NCBI GenBank assembly: GCA_965221845.1
Contig: OZ244919.1
Coordinates: 3,162,001-3,226,000, forward strand
Source of the DNA: JAJEFO01 sp965221845
GTDB lineage: Bacteria > Pseudomonadota > Alphaproteobacteria > Rhodobacterales > Rhodobacteraceae
Direction of reading: 5' to 3'
Length of the DNA: 64,000 nt
Numbering within the stretch: position 1 is the stretch's first letter; every line of letters starts with the position of its first letter. Shown here piece after piece: positions 34,307 through 43,468 of this stretch. The notes beneath the pieces were generated by a model. It saw only the letters and a program-made list of their open reading frames with translations. It did not search any database and was not told the DNA's origin. Both the position numbers and the translations under genes were made by a program.

Positions 34307-35433
34307 GTCACCCTCTCCCCGCCCAGCCACGTCGCCGCGAGCTCCGGCCCGCCCGGGGCGTCGATGAGTCGGACGATGTCGGCCGTCGATCCCGCGTTGA
34401 GGTCCGCGCTGCGGCCGATCAGCCGGGCGGGCGCCGTCGTCACGAGCGGGAGCGCCGCATCGAGCGTCAGTCCGGCCATCTCCATGGCCCGCCCGAGGCA
34501 CTTGACCAGCGGAACGCCGGCACCGGCCAGGTACGGCGTCCCGGCCATCGAGATCCGGCCGTCTCCGGACAGGGCGACCTCGCCGCCGATCGGGCTCGCG
34601 TAGCGCCCGGGCGGCAGCCCGCCATGCGCCACGACGTCGGACACCAGGACGGAGCGTTCGCGCCCCTTGGCCCTGAGCATCGCGCGGAACGTGTCGGCGG
34701 GCAGGTGATGCCCGTCGGCGATGAATGACGCGACAAGGCGGTCGTCTCCGAGCTGTGCCCAGACGTGGTTCGGGTGGCGCGGCAGCACCGCCGCCGCCCC
34801 GTTCCCGAGGTGCGTCGAGACCCGTGCGCCGGCTGCCGCCGCGCGATGCACATCTTCCGCGGAGGCCGCGGTATGACCGATCGCGACGAGAATGCCCTGA
34901 CTCGCGATCCCGCGGATCAGCGCCTCGGAGCCAGGCCACTCGGGAGACAGCGTGATCATCCGCACCAGCCCGCCCGAAGCCCGTTGCCACGCAGAGACCT
35001 CCTCGAGCGAAAGGCGGCGGACATGTTCGGGCGGATGCGCGCCGCGTGGCCCGTCCTCGGGCGAAATCGCGGGCCCCTCCACGTGAACGCCCGCGATCAT
35101 CCGGGAAGCCGTCTTGTCGCCCTCGCGCGCGGCCCGTATGGCCGACAGCGCCTCGAGCAGCGCAGCCGGCGCTGCCGTGATCAGGGTCGGCAGGAACGCT
35201 CCGATCCCGAGAGGCGCAAGCGCGTGGCAAAGCCGCACTGCCGTGTCGGCGGAAAGCGCGCCATCGTTCAGGTCGTGGCCGGCCCAGCCATTGACCTGCA
35301 GATCGACCAGGCCGGGCGCCAGAACCCCGGGCTCGGCCTTGTCGCAGGGGCGCACGCTGGCGATCCGCCCCCCGGAGACCTCCAGCGCGATGCCCGTGCC
35401 GGTCTGCCAGTGGCATCCCGTGATCCGGCTCAC
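34303..35433 (-). CDS. nagA: N-acetylglucosamine-6-phosphate deacetylase
   Basis: A 376-residue amidohydrolase that removes acetate from GlcNAc-6-phosphate. The metal and catalytic positions are E119 (HVEGPAIS), H187 (GHTAAS), H208 (STHLGNGA) and D266 (LVSDVVAHGG); DLQVNG at 44-49 replaces the DxHxHG seen in some relatives, as in E. coli NagA. Four-base overlaps couple it to the SIS gene upstream and the ceramidase-like gene downstream. A GlcNAc kinase is not encoded here, so phosphorylation must be supplied elsewhere. Confidence 0.92.
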   Translation of the reverse strand: MSRITGCHWQTGTGIALEVSGGRIASVRPCDKAEPGVLAPGLVDLQVNGWAGHDLNDGALSADTAVRLCHALAPLGIGAFLPTLITAAPAALLEALSAIRAAREGDKTASRMIAGVHVEGPAISPEDGPRGAHPPEHVRRLSLEEVSAWQRASGGLVRMITLSPEWPGSEALIRGIASQGILVAIGHTAASAEDVHRAAAAGARVSTHLGNGAAAVLPRHPNHVWAQLGDDRLVASFIADGHHLPADTFRAMLRAKGRERSVLVSDVVAHGGLPPGRYASPIGGEVALSGDGRISMAGTPYLAGAGVPLVKCLGRAMEMAGLTLDAALPLVTTAPARLIGRSADLNAGSTADIVRLIDAPGGPELAATWLGGERVT

Positions 35434-36203
35434 AGGCCCCGCACCCGGTCCCGGAAGCGTTGCAGGAAGCGCGCATTGGCCTCGTCTCCGCCCGGGGCGT
35501 TGCCCGACCTCCAGACAGGGGGTTCGATCCGTCTCGCGGCAAGCTCCGCCACGGTCGCGATCGACAGGCAGTTGAGCGCGAAGGCGTTCGCGAAGGTCGA
35601 GATGGCCGCGATCCGCTCTGACACCCCCGGCACCTCGACGACCGCGTCCCCGACCGGGACCTGGGTGTCGATGTGAATGTCCACGAGGTCATGCAGGTTC
35701 CGCTTCGAGGGATGCCGCGCCGGATGCCCGGGCGCGGTCTCTTCGGCATGACGGCGTGAACTGACACCGATCAGGTCGGCGCCGCGCGCCTTCGCCTCCA
35801 GCGCCGCGTCGATCAGCGCAGCGTTGATCCCGTAGGCGTTCACAAGGATCAGCAGGTCCTCGCTGTCGATCTGTCGGTCGGCGATCACGAGGCGCCCGTA
35901 TCCCGGCGTCCGCTCGATCGCCATGGAACGCAGCGCCCCGTTCGAAAGCAGCGTGCCTTCGTCGAGGATGGCGTCGACATGCATCAGGCCGCCGGCGCGG
36001 AAGAAGAGTTCCTGCGTCGCCAGGTTGGAATGGCCCCCGGGGCCGAAGATCCGGATCAGGCGGTCGCCCGCGATCTGGTCGGCCATCCGCGCCGCAGCCC
36101 GTGCCGTCGCCGCGGCGTTCGCCGAGAGAATGCTCTCCATGATCGCCCGAGCCTCCTCGAGGTAGGCGCCGCAGAGCGCCTTCGCGTCCGGCACGTCAGG
36201 CAT
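35430..36203 (-). CDS. SIS-domain sugar-phosphate protein
   Basis: A 257-residue protein with a SIS (sugar isomerase) domain: IFGPGGHSNLATQELFFRAGG near residue 52 and DLLILVNAYGINAALIDAALEAKARG near 115, then GVSSR. It resembles the UPF0309/DUF2529-type phosphosugar-binding proteins often found in nag-like operons. It could be an isomerase or a ligand-binding auxiliary. It overlaps nagB by eight bases and nagA by four. Confidence 0.8.
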   Translation of the reverse strand: MPDVPDAKALCGAYLEEARAIMESILSANAAATARAAARMADQIAGDRLIRIFGPGGHSNLATQELFFRAGGLMHVDAILDEGTLLSNGALRSMAIERTPGYGRLVIADRQIDSEDLLILVNAYGINAALIDAALEAKARGADLIGVSSRRHAEETAPGHPARHPSKRNLHDLVDIHIDTQVPVGDAVVEVPGVSERIAAISTFANAFALNCLSIATVAELAARRIEPPVWRSGNAPGGDEANARFLQRFRDRVRGL

Positions 36204-36927
36204 GAGGGGCGGACCCGGTGTCGAGGTACAGCCTGCAGTCCGCGTGCCGTCGCAGCGCGCTGGCCGGACAGGCCGTCGAGACGGGCCCCTTCAGCGCATC
36301 GTGGACGGCCGCGGCCTTCTGCGGCCCCGGAACCATGCAGAACAGGCGATCGGCGCGCATCAGCCGCGGAACCGTCAGCGTGAGCGCCTTGCGGGGAACC
36401 GCGCAAATGTCCGGAAACCCCTCGTCATCGACCTGCTGGCGTCGGCAGACCTCGTCCATTTCGACGATCTTGACGTCGAGAGGATCCTCGAAATCGGCCA
36501 CCGGCGGGTCGTTGAAGGCGATGTGCCCGTTGATTCCTATGCCCATGCAGACCGCGTCGATGGGCGCCTCGGCCAGCAGCGCGGAATAGCGAGTGGCCTC
36601 GGCCTCGGGATCTGGATCCGGCATCAGGCGATGGACGGCGGCCTTGGGCAGAAAGGCGAGGACGTTGCGTTGCAGCCATTCCGAGAATCGTTGAGGCGCA
36701 CCGGGAGGCAACCCGATGAATTCGTCCATGTGAAACAGCGTCACGCGCGCCCAGTCGACTCCCGGCGCGGCGACAAGTCCAGCGCAAAATTCGGCCTGGC
36801 TCGGCGCCGAGGCAAGAACGAGGCGCACCCGCGCCTGCGATCCGAGCCTGTTCCTCAGGAGCGCGGCCACGTCCGAGGCTGCGGCCGCACCAAGCGCGTC
36901 GCGGTCCCGGTAGACTCGCACGGACAT
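36196..36927 (-). CDS. nagB: glucosamine-6-phosphate deaminase
   Basis: A 243-residue enzyme that converts glucosamine-6-phosphate to fructose-6-phosphate and ammonia. The catalytic Asp is D68 in FHMDEF, and GIGINGHIAFNDPP carries the ring-opening His (H135). I chose the ATG at 36927 because MSVRVYRD aligns with the usual NagB start; an ATG at 37011 with a GGGAGA site would add 28 proline-rich residues and cannot be excluded. First gene of the operon; a TTGACA/palindrome promoter lies upstream at 37044-37064. Confidence 0.88.
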   Translation of the reverse strand: MSVRVYRDRDALGAAAASDVAALLRNRLGSQARVRLVLASAPSQAEFCAGLVAAPGVDWARVTLFHMDEFIGLPPGAPQRFSEWLQRNVLAFLPKAAVHRLMPDPDPEAEATRYSALLAEAPIDAVCMGIGINGHIAFNDPPVADFEDPLDVKIVEMDEVCRRQQVDDEGFPDICAVPRKALTLTVPRLMRADRLFCMVPGPQKAAAVHDALKGPVSTACPASALRRHADCRLYLDTGSAPHA

Positions 36928-37043
36928 GCCGTTCCGACGCCACTCGCGCGCCGGCTTCGGAAGATCTGGCCCGGGCGGTCCCGGATCGGCATGTGCCTCG
37001 CCAATGGGCATAGGGGGTCTCCCGTCAATGCCAAAACGGTTCC

Positions 37044-37064
37044 ATGCAACCGGTTGCATGTCAA
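37044..37064 (-). promoter_or_regulatory. promoter-operator of the aminosugar operon
   Basis: On the minus strand TTGACA (37064-37059) is followed at once by a perfect 16-bp palindrome, ATGCAACCGGTTGCAT (37059-37044), with a CG centre typical of LacI-family operators. The -35 overlaps the stop codon of the upstream eamA gene (37063-37061). The same arrangement recurs at 32869-32889. Confidence 0.7.
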
Positions 37065-37975
37065 CTTCTTGTGCGTCGTGTGACGGCGTCGCCGATCCGT
37101 CCGTCGAGAACGAGCAGCCCGGCCCCGAGAAGCGCGAAGCCGAGATACGCGCCGGAAGTGAGGGCTTCGTCTCTCGCCCAGGCGCCGAGCAGGATGGCGA
37201 CGGGCGGGATCATCAGCGTCACGAGAAGCAGGTTGCCCGCTCCGGTCGCTGCGAGGATGCGGTAGTACAGGACGTAGGCCAGTGCCGTGCCTGCCAGCGC
37301 GTAGTACGCGATCGCGGCCCATGTCGAGAGGTCGAGGCCGAGCTCAAGCGGCCCGTCGACCGCCCAGGAAAGCGGCAGCATGACAAGGGTGGAGCATGTG
37401 AGCATGCCGGTCGACGCGACGAGCGGCGACCATTCCGGCAGCCTTGCGCGTGCCCAGCAGCCTGCGAAGGCGTAGCTGACCGTTCCCCCGATCACGGCCA
37501 GTTGCGCCAGGGAACGCACTTCGAGGCCTGCGAGGTTCTGAAGCCCGATTGCGGCGGAAACCCCGAGAAAGCCGATCAGGACGCCGACGAGCCGCCGCAG
37601 GGTCAGGCGCTCGTCGGCAAAGAACAGCGCGGCGACAAGAACGGACCAGATCGCCGTTGCGGCGTTCAGAATCGCCGTCAGCCCGCTCTCTATGCTGAGC
37701 TGGCCCCAGGCCATAAGCGAGAACGGGATCACGTTGTTCAGGCATCCCATGACGAAGAACGCGCCCCATGCACGAAGGGACCGAGGCACGGCGAGGCGGC
37801 GCGCGGCCACCAGGATCCAGAGCGCGACCGACGCCCAGAGCACCCTGTGCGCCACCGAAGTGAGGAAGCCGATCTCGTCGAGCGCCTCGCGAATCGCGAG
37901 AAACGAGCCGCCCCAGAGAAGGGCGAGCAGCACGAGGTCGATCCATGCGCGGACGGGAATCCGGCTCTGGGTCAT
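37061..37975 (-). CDS. EamA/DMT-family transporter
   Basis: A 304-residue inner-membrane protein with ten hydrophobic helices in two EamA repeats (LVLLALLWGGSFLAIREAL at the start; IAYYALAGTALAYVLYYRIL and LLLVTLMIPPVAILLGAW in the second half). Members export metabolites such as amino acids. I chose the ATG at 37975. A decayed copy of its last about 260 bases lies 10 kb away at 27053-27310, on the other side of the aminosugar operon. Substrate unknown. Confidence 0.9.
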   Translation of the reverse strand: MTQSRIPVRAWIDLVLLALLWGGSFLAIREALDEIGFLTSVAHRVLWASVALWILVAARRLAVPRSLRAWGAFFVMGCLNNVIPFSLMAWGQLSIESGLTAILNAATAIWSVLVAALFFADERLTLRRLVGVLIGFLGVSAAIGLQNLAGLEVRSLAQLAVIGGTVSYAFAGCWARARLPEWSPLVASTGMLTCSTLVMLPLSWAVDGPLELGLDLSTWAAIAYYALAGTALAYVLYYRILAATGAGNLLLVTLMIPPVAILLGAWARDEALTSGAYLGFALLGAGLLVLDGRIGDAVTRRTRS

Positions 37976-38341
37976 GAGGGCCGCCCACGTGATGGGCCGT
38001 CGGCAGCGATCCGGAACCTTCCGGGTTCCCTCGGCTTGCGCGCGATTCCGGAGGTCCTGCACGCACTGGCCCGCGTGCGACGTTCCGCAAAGGGCCGGTC
38101 AAGCGCTTGAACGCCGTGGAGATCATGAGAGGACCGGCGGGACGGCGCATGCCGGGGCGGGTCTTCCCGCCGATGCTCGATGCGGCGATGCCCTTGCGAG
38201 GCTGCACCTGACGAGGCGTCCGGGACCGGCGCGCCTGCCCGGGGATGAGCGCCTGCACCGGCCCCGGCAAGACGTGAAGCCGGCCGGCAGGCGGCGACGC
38301 ACCGTCGCGTCTCGGCCAACGGGATTCCCGATGCCATCCTC
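37976..38341. other. intergenic, no gene recognised
   Basis: 366 bases between two EamA genes. Only GC-rich shadow frames are visible. Confidence 0.4.
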
Positions 38342-39244
38342 TCAACTCCGCGGCGGCGTCTGCGTGCGAGCGCGTTGCCCGCCTTTCGCTTCAAAGATCA
38401 GGTTCGCGTAGTTGCCGCCGAAGATCAGGGCGGCGCCAACCAGAACCCAGGCGTCCAGCGGCTCGGCGTAGAAGAGCGTGCCGATGACCGCGATCGCGGG
38501 GAGGCGGACGAAGTCCATCGGCGTGACGACGATCGCCGGCGCGACCGCGAGCGCGTTCGTGATGCATGCATGCGCCAGAAGCCCGCCGCACCCGAACAGC
38601 GCCACCCAGGGCCATGTCTCGGCCGAGGGCCAGGCGACGTCGCCGTCCCAGCCCGCCGTGACGGTCCCCATGACCGCCTGCATGACTGTCAGCCAGAAGA
38701 GCACGCCGATGACGGTCTCGGTTCGCATGAGAACCCTGGTCGCGACGATCGAGCATGCAAACCCGATCGCGGCCGCCGCGGCCATGGCGAGGCCCAGCGC
38801 GTCCCCGCCCCCTTCCGGGCGGGCAACGCAGAGAGCCCCGGCGAAGCCGAGGGCGACGGCCATCGCTCGGGCGCGGGTCAGCCGCTCGCCCGCAAAGGCA
38901 AGCGCGAACAGCGCGACCCAGATCGGCGTCGTGAACTCCAGGGCGAAGACCTGCGCAAGCGTGATCAGGGACAGCGCGGAAAACCACAGGTTCTGGCCCG
39001 CGAAGTGCCCGATGTTGCGCACCAGATGGAGCGGCAGCCGGTCGAACCTGACTTCACGGATCCTGCGGGTGGCCGCGCCCACGGCGAGAACGATGGCGAG
39101 ACCGATGAAGGAACGGTACATCATCACCTCGAAGCTGTCGAGCTCGACAGCGGCGGCACGGCCCGCGACCGCCATGGCCGAGAAGCTCACGACAGCGCCT
39201 GTCATCCAGAGGGCCGCGAGAAGAGGTCTTGACACGTCCGTCAC
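38342..39244 (-). CDS. EamA/DMT-family transporter
   Basis: A 300-residue inner-membrane protein with ten helices in two EamA repeats (TGAVVSFSAMAVAGR; ALEFTTPIWVALFALAFAGERLT at the end of repeat one; FVRLPAIAVIGTLFYAEP in repeat two). It is not closely similar to the neighbouring EamA protein. I chose the GTG at 39244; a TTG at 39250 would add two residues. Substrate unknown. Confidence 0.88.
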   Translation of the reverse strand: MTDVSRPLLAALWMTGAVVSFSAMAVAGRAAAVELDSFEVMMYRSFIGLAIVLAVGAATRRIREVRFDRLPLHLVRNIGHFAGQNLWFSALSLITLAQVFALEFTTPIWVALFALAFAGERLTRARAMAVALGFAGALCVARPEGGGDALGLAMAAAAAIGFACSIVATRVLMRTETVIGVLFWLTVMQAVMGTVTAGWDGDVAWPSAETWPWVALFGCGGLLAHACITNALAVAPAIVVTPMDFVRLPAIAVIGTLFYAEPLDAWVLVGAALIFGGNYANLIFEAKGGQRARTQTPPRS

Positions 39245-39374
39245 GCGCAAGGCGCCCGGCAGGCTACGGCCCGGTTGCTGTCTTTCGGGCGGCGCCTTTC
39301 GCGGCGGGTGTCGCGGGGCGCGCCGGGAGCCCGGGCGCCGGCGCGGCCATGGGCCGCGACGTGCAGCGCGGCCG

Positions 39375-40946
39375 CTATTCCCATTCGATCGTTCCCGGCG
39401 GCTTCGAGGTGATGTCGTAGGTCACGCGGTTGATGCCCTGCACTTCGTTCACGATCCTGGTCGCGGTCTCGCCGAGGAATTCGTGGCTGAACGGGTAGCA
39501 GTCGGCGGTCATTCCGTCGACCGAGGTGACCGCCCGGAGGGCGCAGGCGTAGTCGTATGTCCGCCCGTCGCCCATGACGCCGACCGTTCGCACGGGAAGG
39601 ATCGCGGCATATGCCTGCCAGATCTCGTCGTAGAGCCCGTGGCGACGGATCTGGTCCATGTAGACCGCGTCCGCCTGGCGAAGGATGTCGAGCCTGTCGC
39701 GCGTGACCTCTCCCGGACACCGGATTGCAAGGCCGGGGCCGGGGAAGGGGTGGCGGCCAGTGAGCTCCTTCGGCAGGCCGAGCTCCCGGCCAAGGGCGCG
39801 GACCTCGTCCTTGAACAGCTCGCGCAGCGGCTCGACGAGCTTGAGCCCCATCCTTTCGGGCAGGCCGCCGACATTGTGGTGCGACTTGATGGTGGCGGAC
39901 GGCCCGCCGGAAAAGCTCACGGACTCGATGACGTCGGGATAGAGCGTGCCCTGGGCGAGGAACTCCGCGCCGTCGATCCCTTCGGCGCATTTCTGGAAGA
40001 CGTCGATGAAGAGCCTGCCGATGATCTTTCGCTTGGCCTCCGGGTCGCTCTGGCCGTCGAGGGCGGCGAGGAAGAGCTCGGCCTCGTCCGCATGGACAAG
40101 GGGAATGCTGTAGTGGTCGCGGAACGTCGTGACGACCTCCGCCGCTTCGTTCTGGCGAAGCAGGCCGTGATCGACGAACACGCATGTGAGGTTGTCGCCG
40201 ACCGCCTCGTGGACCAGCGCCGCCGCGACGGCGCTGTCGACGCCTCCGGAAAGCCCGCATATCACGCGCGCATCGCCGACCTGCGCGCGGATTCTGCGGA
40301 CCGCGCCTTTCCGGTAGCTCGCCATGGTCCAGTCGCGGGAAATGCCCGCGAGCCGAACGAAATTCTCCAGAAGCCTCGCGCCCTTCGGAGTGTGATGCAC
40401 TTCCGGATGGAACTGGACCGCGTAGAAGTCCCTGTCCGTGTCCGCGACGACCGCGAACGGCGCATTCGGCGACGTGCCGAACGACCTGAAGCCCGGCGCG
40501 AGCCTGGAGACATGGTCTCCGTGACTCATCCATACCTGCTCGCTGCCGCCCTCGAACCAGCCTTCCAGAAGGGGAAGCGCGCCCCGAGGCTCCACGAAGG
40601 CGCGGCCGAACTCGGCGGTGCCGCCGCCTGGGCTCCTGCCTCCGTCCACGGCGCCTCCGAGCATGTCCATCATGACCTGCTGGCCGTAGCAGATGCCGAG
40701 GATCGGCACGCCGAGTTCATACATGCGTGCGGGCGGTCGGGGCGCTGCGCCGTCCAGGACGCTGGCGGGACCGCCCGAGAGGATCACCGCGCTGGGGGCG
40801 AATGCCTGCAGGAACGCTTCGGTCACGTTCTGGAACGGATGTACTTCGCAATAGACGTTCAGCTCGCGCAGCCGCCGCGCGATGAGCTGGGTCACCTGGC
40901 TGCCGAAGTCCACCACGAGCAGGCGTTGGCGAGGGGAAACGGGCAT
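39375..40946 (-). CDS. guaA: GMP synthase (glutamine-hydrolysing)
   Basis: A 523-residue enzyme that aminates XMP to GMP. The class I glutaminase domain (residues 1 to about 200) has the catalytic C86 in GICYGQQ. The ATP-pyrophosphatase domain has SGGVDSAVAAALV, and the C-terminal dimerisation domain ends KPPGTIEWE. Length matches the family (about 520). The ATG at 40946 gives MPVSPRQRLLVVDFGSQ. It is divergent from the MttB-family gene. Confidence 0.97.
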   Translation of the reverse strand: MPVSPRQRLLVVDFGSQVTQLIARRLRELNVYCEVHPFQNVTEAFLQAFAPSAVILSGGPASVLDGAAPRPPARMYELGVPILGICYGQQVMMDMLGGAVDGGRSPGGGTAEFGRAFVEPRGALPLLEGWFEGGSEQVWMSHGDHVSRLAPGFRSFGTSPNAPFAVVADTDRDFYAVQFHPEVHHTPKGARLLENFVRLAGISRDWTMASYRKGAVRRIRAQVGDARVICGLSGGVDSAVAAALVHEAVGDNLTCVFVDHGLLRQNEAAEVVTTFRDHYSIPLVHADEAELFLAALDGQSDPEAKRKIIGRLFIDVFQKCAEGIDGAEFLAQGTLYPDVIESVSFSGGPSATIKSHHNVGGLPERMGLKLVEPLRELFKDEVRALGRELGLPKELTGRHPFPGPGLAIRCPGEVTRDRLDILRQADAVYMDQIRRHGLYDEIWQAYAAILPVRTVGVMGDGRTYDYACALRAVTSVDGMTADCYPFSHEFLGETATRIVNEVQGINRVTYDITSKPPGTIEWE

Positions 40947-41136
40947 GGCGCCGGAATAGGTCCGCTTTCGGAGAGTGGCAAGAGGAGGCCCGGTCTCGCT
41001 TGCGGCGCCATGTGGACGGCCGGCACGTACACGGGTCCCGCATGTCGCATTCCTGCGGCAGAGGACGCAATTTGCCTGAATTCCCCGGCGGTTCCGTGCG
41101 ATGAGGCTCGGCGACTCGGGAATCGGAGCAGGTCCG

Positions 41137-42675
41137 ATGGCGGATGGCAAAGCCAGGCGAAGCAGGGGAGGCGGCGCCGCCAGGAGAGCAGAGCGAACGG
41201 CCGTTCGGATGGAGGCGGCAAGGTACATCGAACGCCAGCTGCCGAACCTCGACATCCTGGACGAGGAAGCTCTTCAGGTCATCGAGTCCAATGCGGAGGG
41301 GATCCTGGCGGAGATCGGTGTCGTCTTCGCGGAAAACCCGGCCGCGCTTGACCGCTGGCGCGAGGCCGGCGCCGACGTCGACGACGACCGCGTGCGCCTG
41401 CCCAGGGGCCTTGCCCGCGAGCTTTGCCGCTCGGCTCCGTCAAGCTACGTCCAGCATGCCCGCAATCCCGCGCGCAGCGTGGAGATCGGCGGCGGCAACC
41501 TCGTGCTGGCGCCCGTCTACGGCCCGCCTTTCGTGCGCGACGCCGCGGGCGGGCGTCGTTACGCGACCATCGAGGACTTCAGGAACTTCGTGCGCCTGGG
41601 CTACATGTCGAAGTGGCTGCATCACTCCGGCGGAACGGTCTGCGAGCCCACGGACGTGCCCGTCAACGTCCGTCATCTCGACATGCTTCACGCCCACATG
41701 ACGCTGTCCGACAAGCCGTTCATGGGATCCGTCACGGAACCGGAGCGGGCGCGGGATTCGGTCGAGATGTGCGAGATCCTCTTCGGCAGGGAGTTCGTCG
41801 CCGAAAACGCGGTGATCACGTCTCTCGTCAACGTCAACTCGCCGCTCACCTTTGACGCCACGATGATCGGGGCCTTGGAGGTCTATGCGACGGCGAACCA
41901 GGCCTCGATCATCTCGCCGTTCGTCGTCGGTGGCGCGATGTCGCCGGTTTCCGTGGCCGGCACGCTGGCGCAGGTGACGGCGGAGGTGCTGGCAGGCGTG
42001 GCCTACAGCCAGCTTGTCCGCAAGGGCGCGCCGGTCATCGCGGGAACGTTCGTGTCATCGATAGACATGACTTCCGGCGCGCCGACCTTCGGAACGCCCG
42101 AAGCCGCCCAGGTCACGCTCGGCATGGGGCAGATCGTGCGCAGGATGAAGCTGCCCTATCGCTCCGCGGGCGCGTTCTGCGGCTCAAAGCTTCCTGACGC
42201 ACAGGCGGCGTACGAGAGCGCGAACAGCCTCAACATCGGGCTTCTCTCGGGCGTGAACTTCATGCTGCACGCCGCTGGCTGGCTTGAGGGCGGGCTGGTG
42301 GCCAGCTTCGAGAAGTTCGTCATGGACGCCGACCAGCTGGGCGTCCTGCACGGGCTGGCCGGCGGGATCGACCTGTCGGAGAACGGCCAGGGCATGGACG
42401 CGATGCGCGAGGTCGGGCCGGGCGGGCACTACCTGGGATGCGCCCATACGCAGGCGAACTTCCAGACGGCGTTCTGGCGCAGCGACCTTCTCGACTACAA
42501 GCCGTTCGAGACCTGGGCGGAGGAAGGCGGACGCGACACCCAGGCCCTGGCTTCCGAGCGGGTGTCCGGGCTGCTTGCGCAGTACAGGCAGCCGCCGGTC
42601 GACCCGGGCATAGCGGAGGGGCTGGAGGCGTTTGTGGCGAAGAGGAAGGCATCCGCGCCCGAGGCATTTGCGTGA
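41137..42675 (+). CDS. MttB-family (trimethylamine/betaine-type) methyltransferase
   Basis: A 512-residue cytoplasmic TIM-barrel protein of the MttB superfamily, which transfers methyl groups from quaternary or tertiary amines to a corrinoid protein. Recognisable blocks are LDEEALQVIESNAEGILAEIG, the HSGG-TVCEPTDVPVNVRHLD segment and GGHYLGCAHTQANFQTAFW near the C-terminus. There is no in-frame amber codon, so it is the non-pyrrolysine type; relatives act on glycine betaine, proline betaine or carnitine. A matching corrinoid protein is encoded at 56801-57505. The ATG at 41137 follows a GGAG site. Confidence 0.88.
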   Translation: MADGKARRSRGGGAARRAERTAVRMEAARYIERQLPNLDILDEEALQVIESNAEGILAEIGVVFAENPAALDRWREAGADVDDDRVRLPRGLARELCRSAPSSYVQHARNPARSVEIGGGNLVLAPVYGPPFVRDAAGGRRYATIEDFRNFVRLGYMSKWLHHSGGTVCEPTDVPVNVRHLDMLHAHMTLSDKPFMGSVTEPERARDSVEMCEILFGREFVAENAVITSLVNVNSPLTFDATMIGALEVYATANQASIISPFVVGGAMSPVSVAGTLAQVTAEVLAGVAYSQLVRKGAPVIAGTFVSSIDMTSGAPTFGTPEAAQVTLGMGQIVRRMKLPYRSAGAFCGSKLPDAQAAYESANSLNIGLLSGVNFMLHAAGWLEGGLVASFEKFVMDADQLGVLHGLAGGIDLSENGQGMDAMREVGPGGHYLGCAHTQANFQTAFWRSDLLDYKPFETWAEEGGRDTQALASERVSGLLAQYRQPPVDPGIAEGLEAFVAKRKASAPEAFA

Positions 42676-42955
42676 CGCATTGACCCGTCCCGGGCAGGCG
42701 GTGACGCGGTGCGCGCGATGCCGCGGCTCGGCGCAACGGGATGGGGAGCTTGCTGCATGGGACGCGTTGGCCGGCAGGCAGCCGGAAGCCGGAAGTCCTG
42801 CAAGCCGACGGCCGGGCAGGGAAAGCGCCTGCGGCCCCTGGCATCCTGCATGGGTGATGGCAGGTTGCGCCCCGCACGTCTCCATGCCGCCGAATTCCCA
42901 AGGGTTCCGGTCACGGTGCGGCCGTGCGCGTTGACGATGAAATGCATGCCTCCCT

Positions 42956-43468
42956 TCAGGGCCTTTCGGTCCGGGCGATCTCGGCATTGATGGCGTCAGA
43001 GTAGCGGTTTGATCGCTCCTTTGAGAACATGTCGACAACAAGTCCTGAAACCCCGACAAACGCGAGCGTGACGGCCACGGCCCGGTGCACGGGATGTTCC
43101 GAAAGCGCGAAGATCGCGAGTGCGGCGGCAAAGCAGACCGCCGCGCCGATCATCGTGTAGGTGTAAAGCGCCTGAAACGCATCGACACGAGCCCTTTCCG
43201 CCTCGACAAATGCCAGTGGGTCAGCCTCGAACGCGTCGGTGAATGCCGCCACTCTCGCGGATGTCCCGGAAGATCCCGCGAGACCCGCTACGAGAAAGAG
43301 GAGGGCGACAGCAGCCAGGGGGATCGGCAGCGCCTGCCCCAGCGGTGTCGGGGCAAGGCGCCACAGCCCGGCTGCCATGATCATGATCAATGACCCCACG
43401 CCCGCCAGCAGCGCCATCTCGAACGCCTCGCCCCTGAGCCACTCAACTGAATGATCCAGGAACGTCAT
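42956..43468 (-). CDS. multi-pass membrane protein, unknown
   Basis: A 170-residue protein with about four hydrophobic segments (residues about 19-37, 46-66, 98-118 and 125-145). Between them is a charged loop (FEADPLAFVEAERARVDAFQ). No family was recognised. Its ATG overlaps the SDR gene stop by four bases, so the two form a two-gene operon and the protein may serve the same pathway. Confidence 0.65.
   Translation of the reverse strand: MTFLDHSVEWLRGEAFEMALLAGVGSLIMIMAAGLWRLAPTPLGQALPIPLAAVALLFLVAGLAGSSGTSARVAAFTDAFEADPLAFVEAERARVDAFQALYTYTMIGAAVCFAAALAIFALSEHPVHRAVAVTLAFVGVSGLVVDMFSKERSNRYSDAINAEIARTERP

Noticed and set aside
36196..36927. Loss of catalytic residues in NagB (NGH and FND instead of NDGH and FNE)
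   Set aside because: The Asn variant and the FNDPP form are both common in NagB-like deaminases outside enterobacteria, so this is not a defect.
38478..41351. 957-residue plus-strand open frame opposite eamA and guaA
   Set aside because: It lies antisense to well-recognised genes, has a biased Arg/Ala/Pro composition and no domain. Long antisense frames are expected at this GC content.
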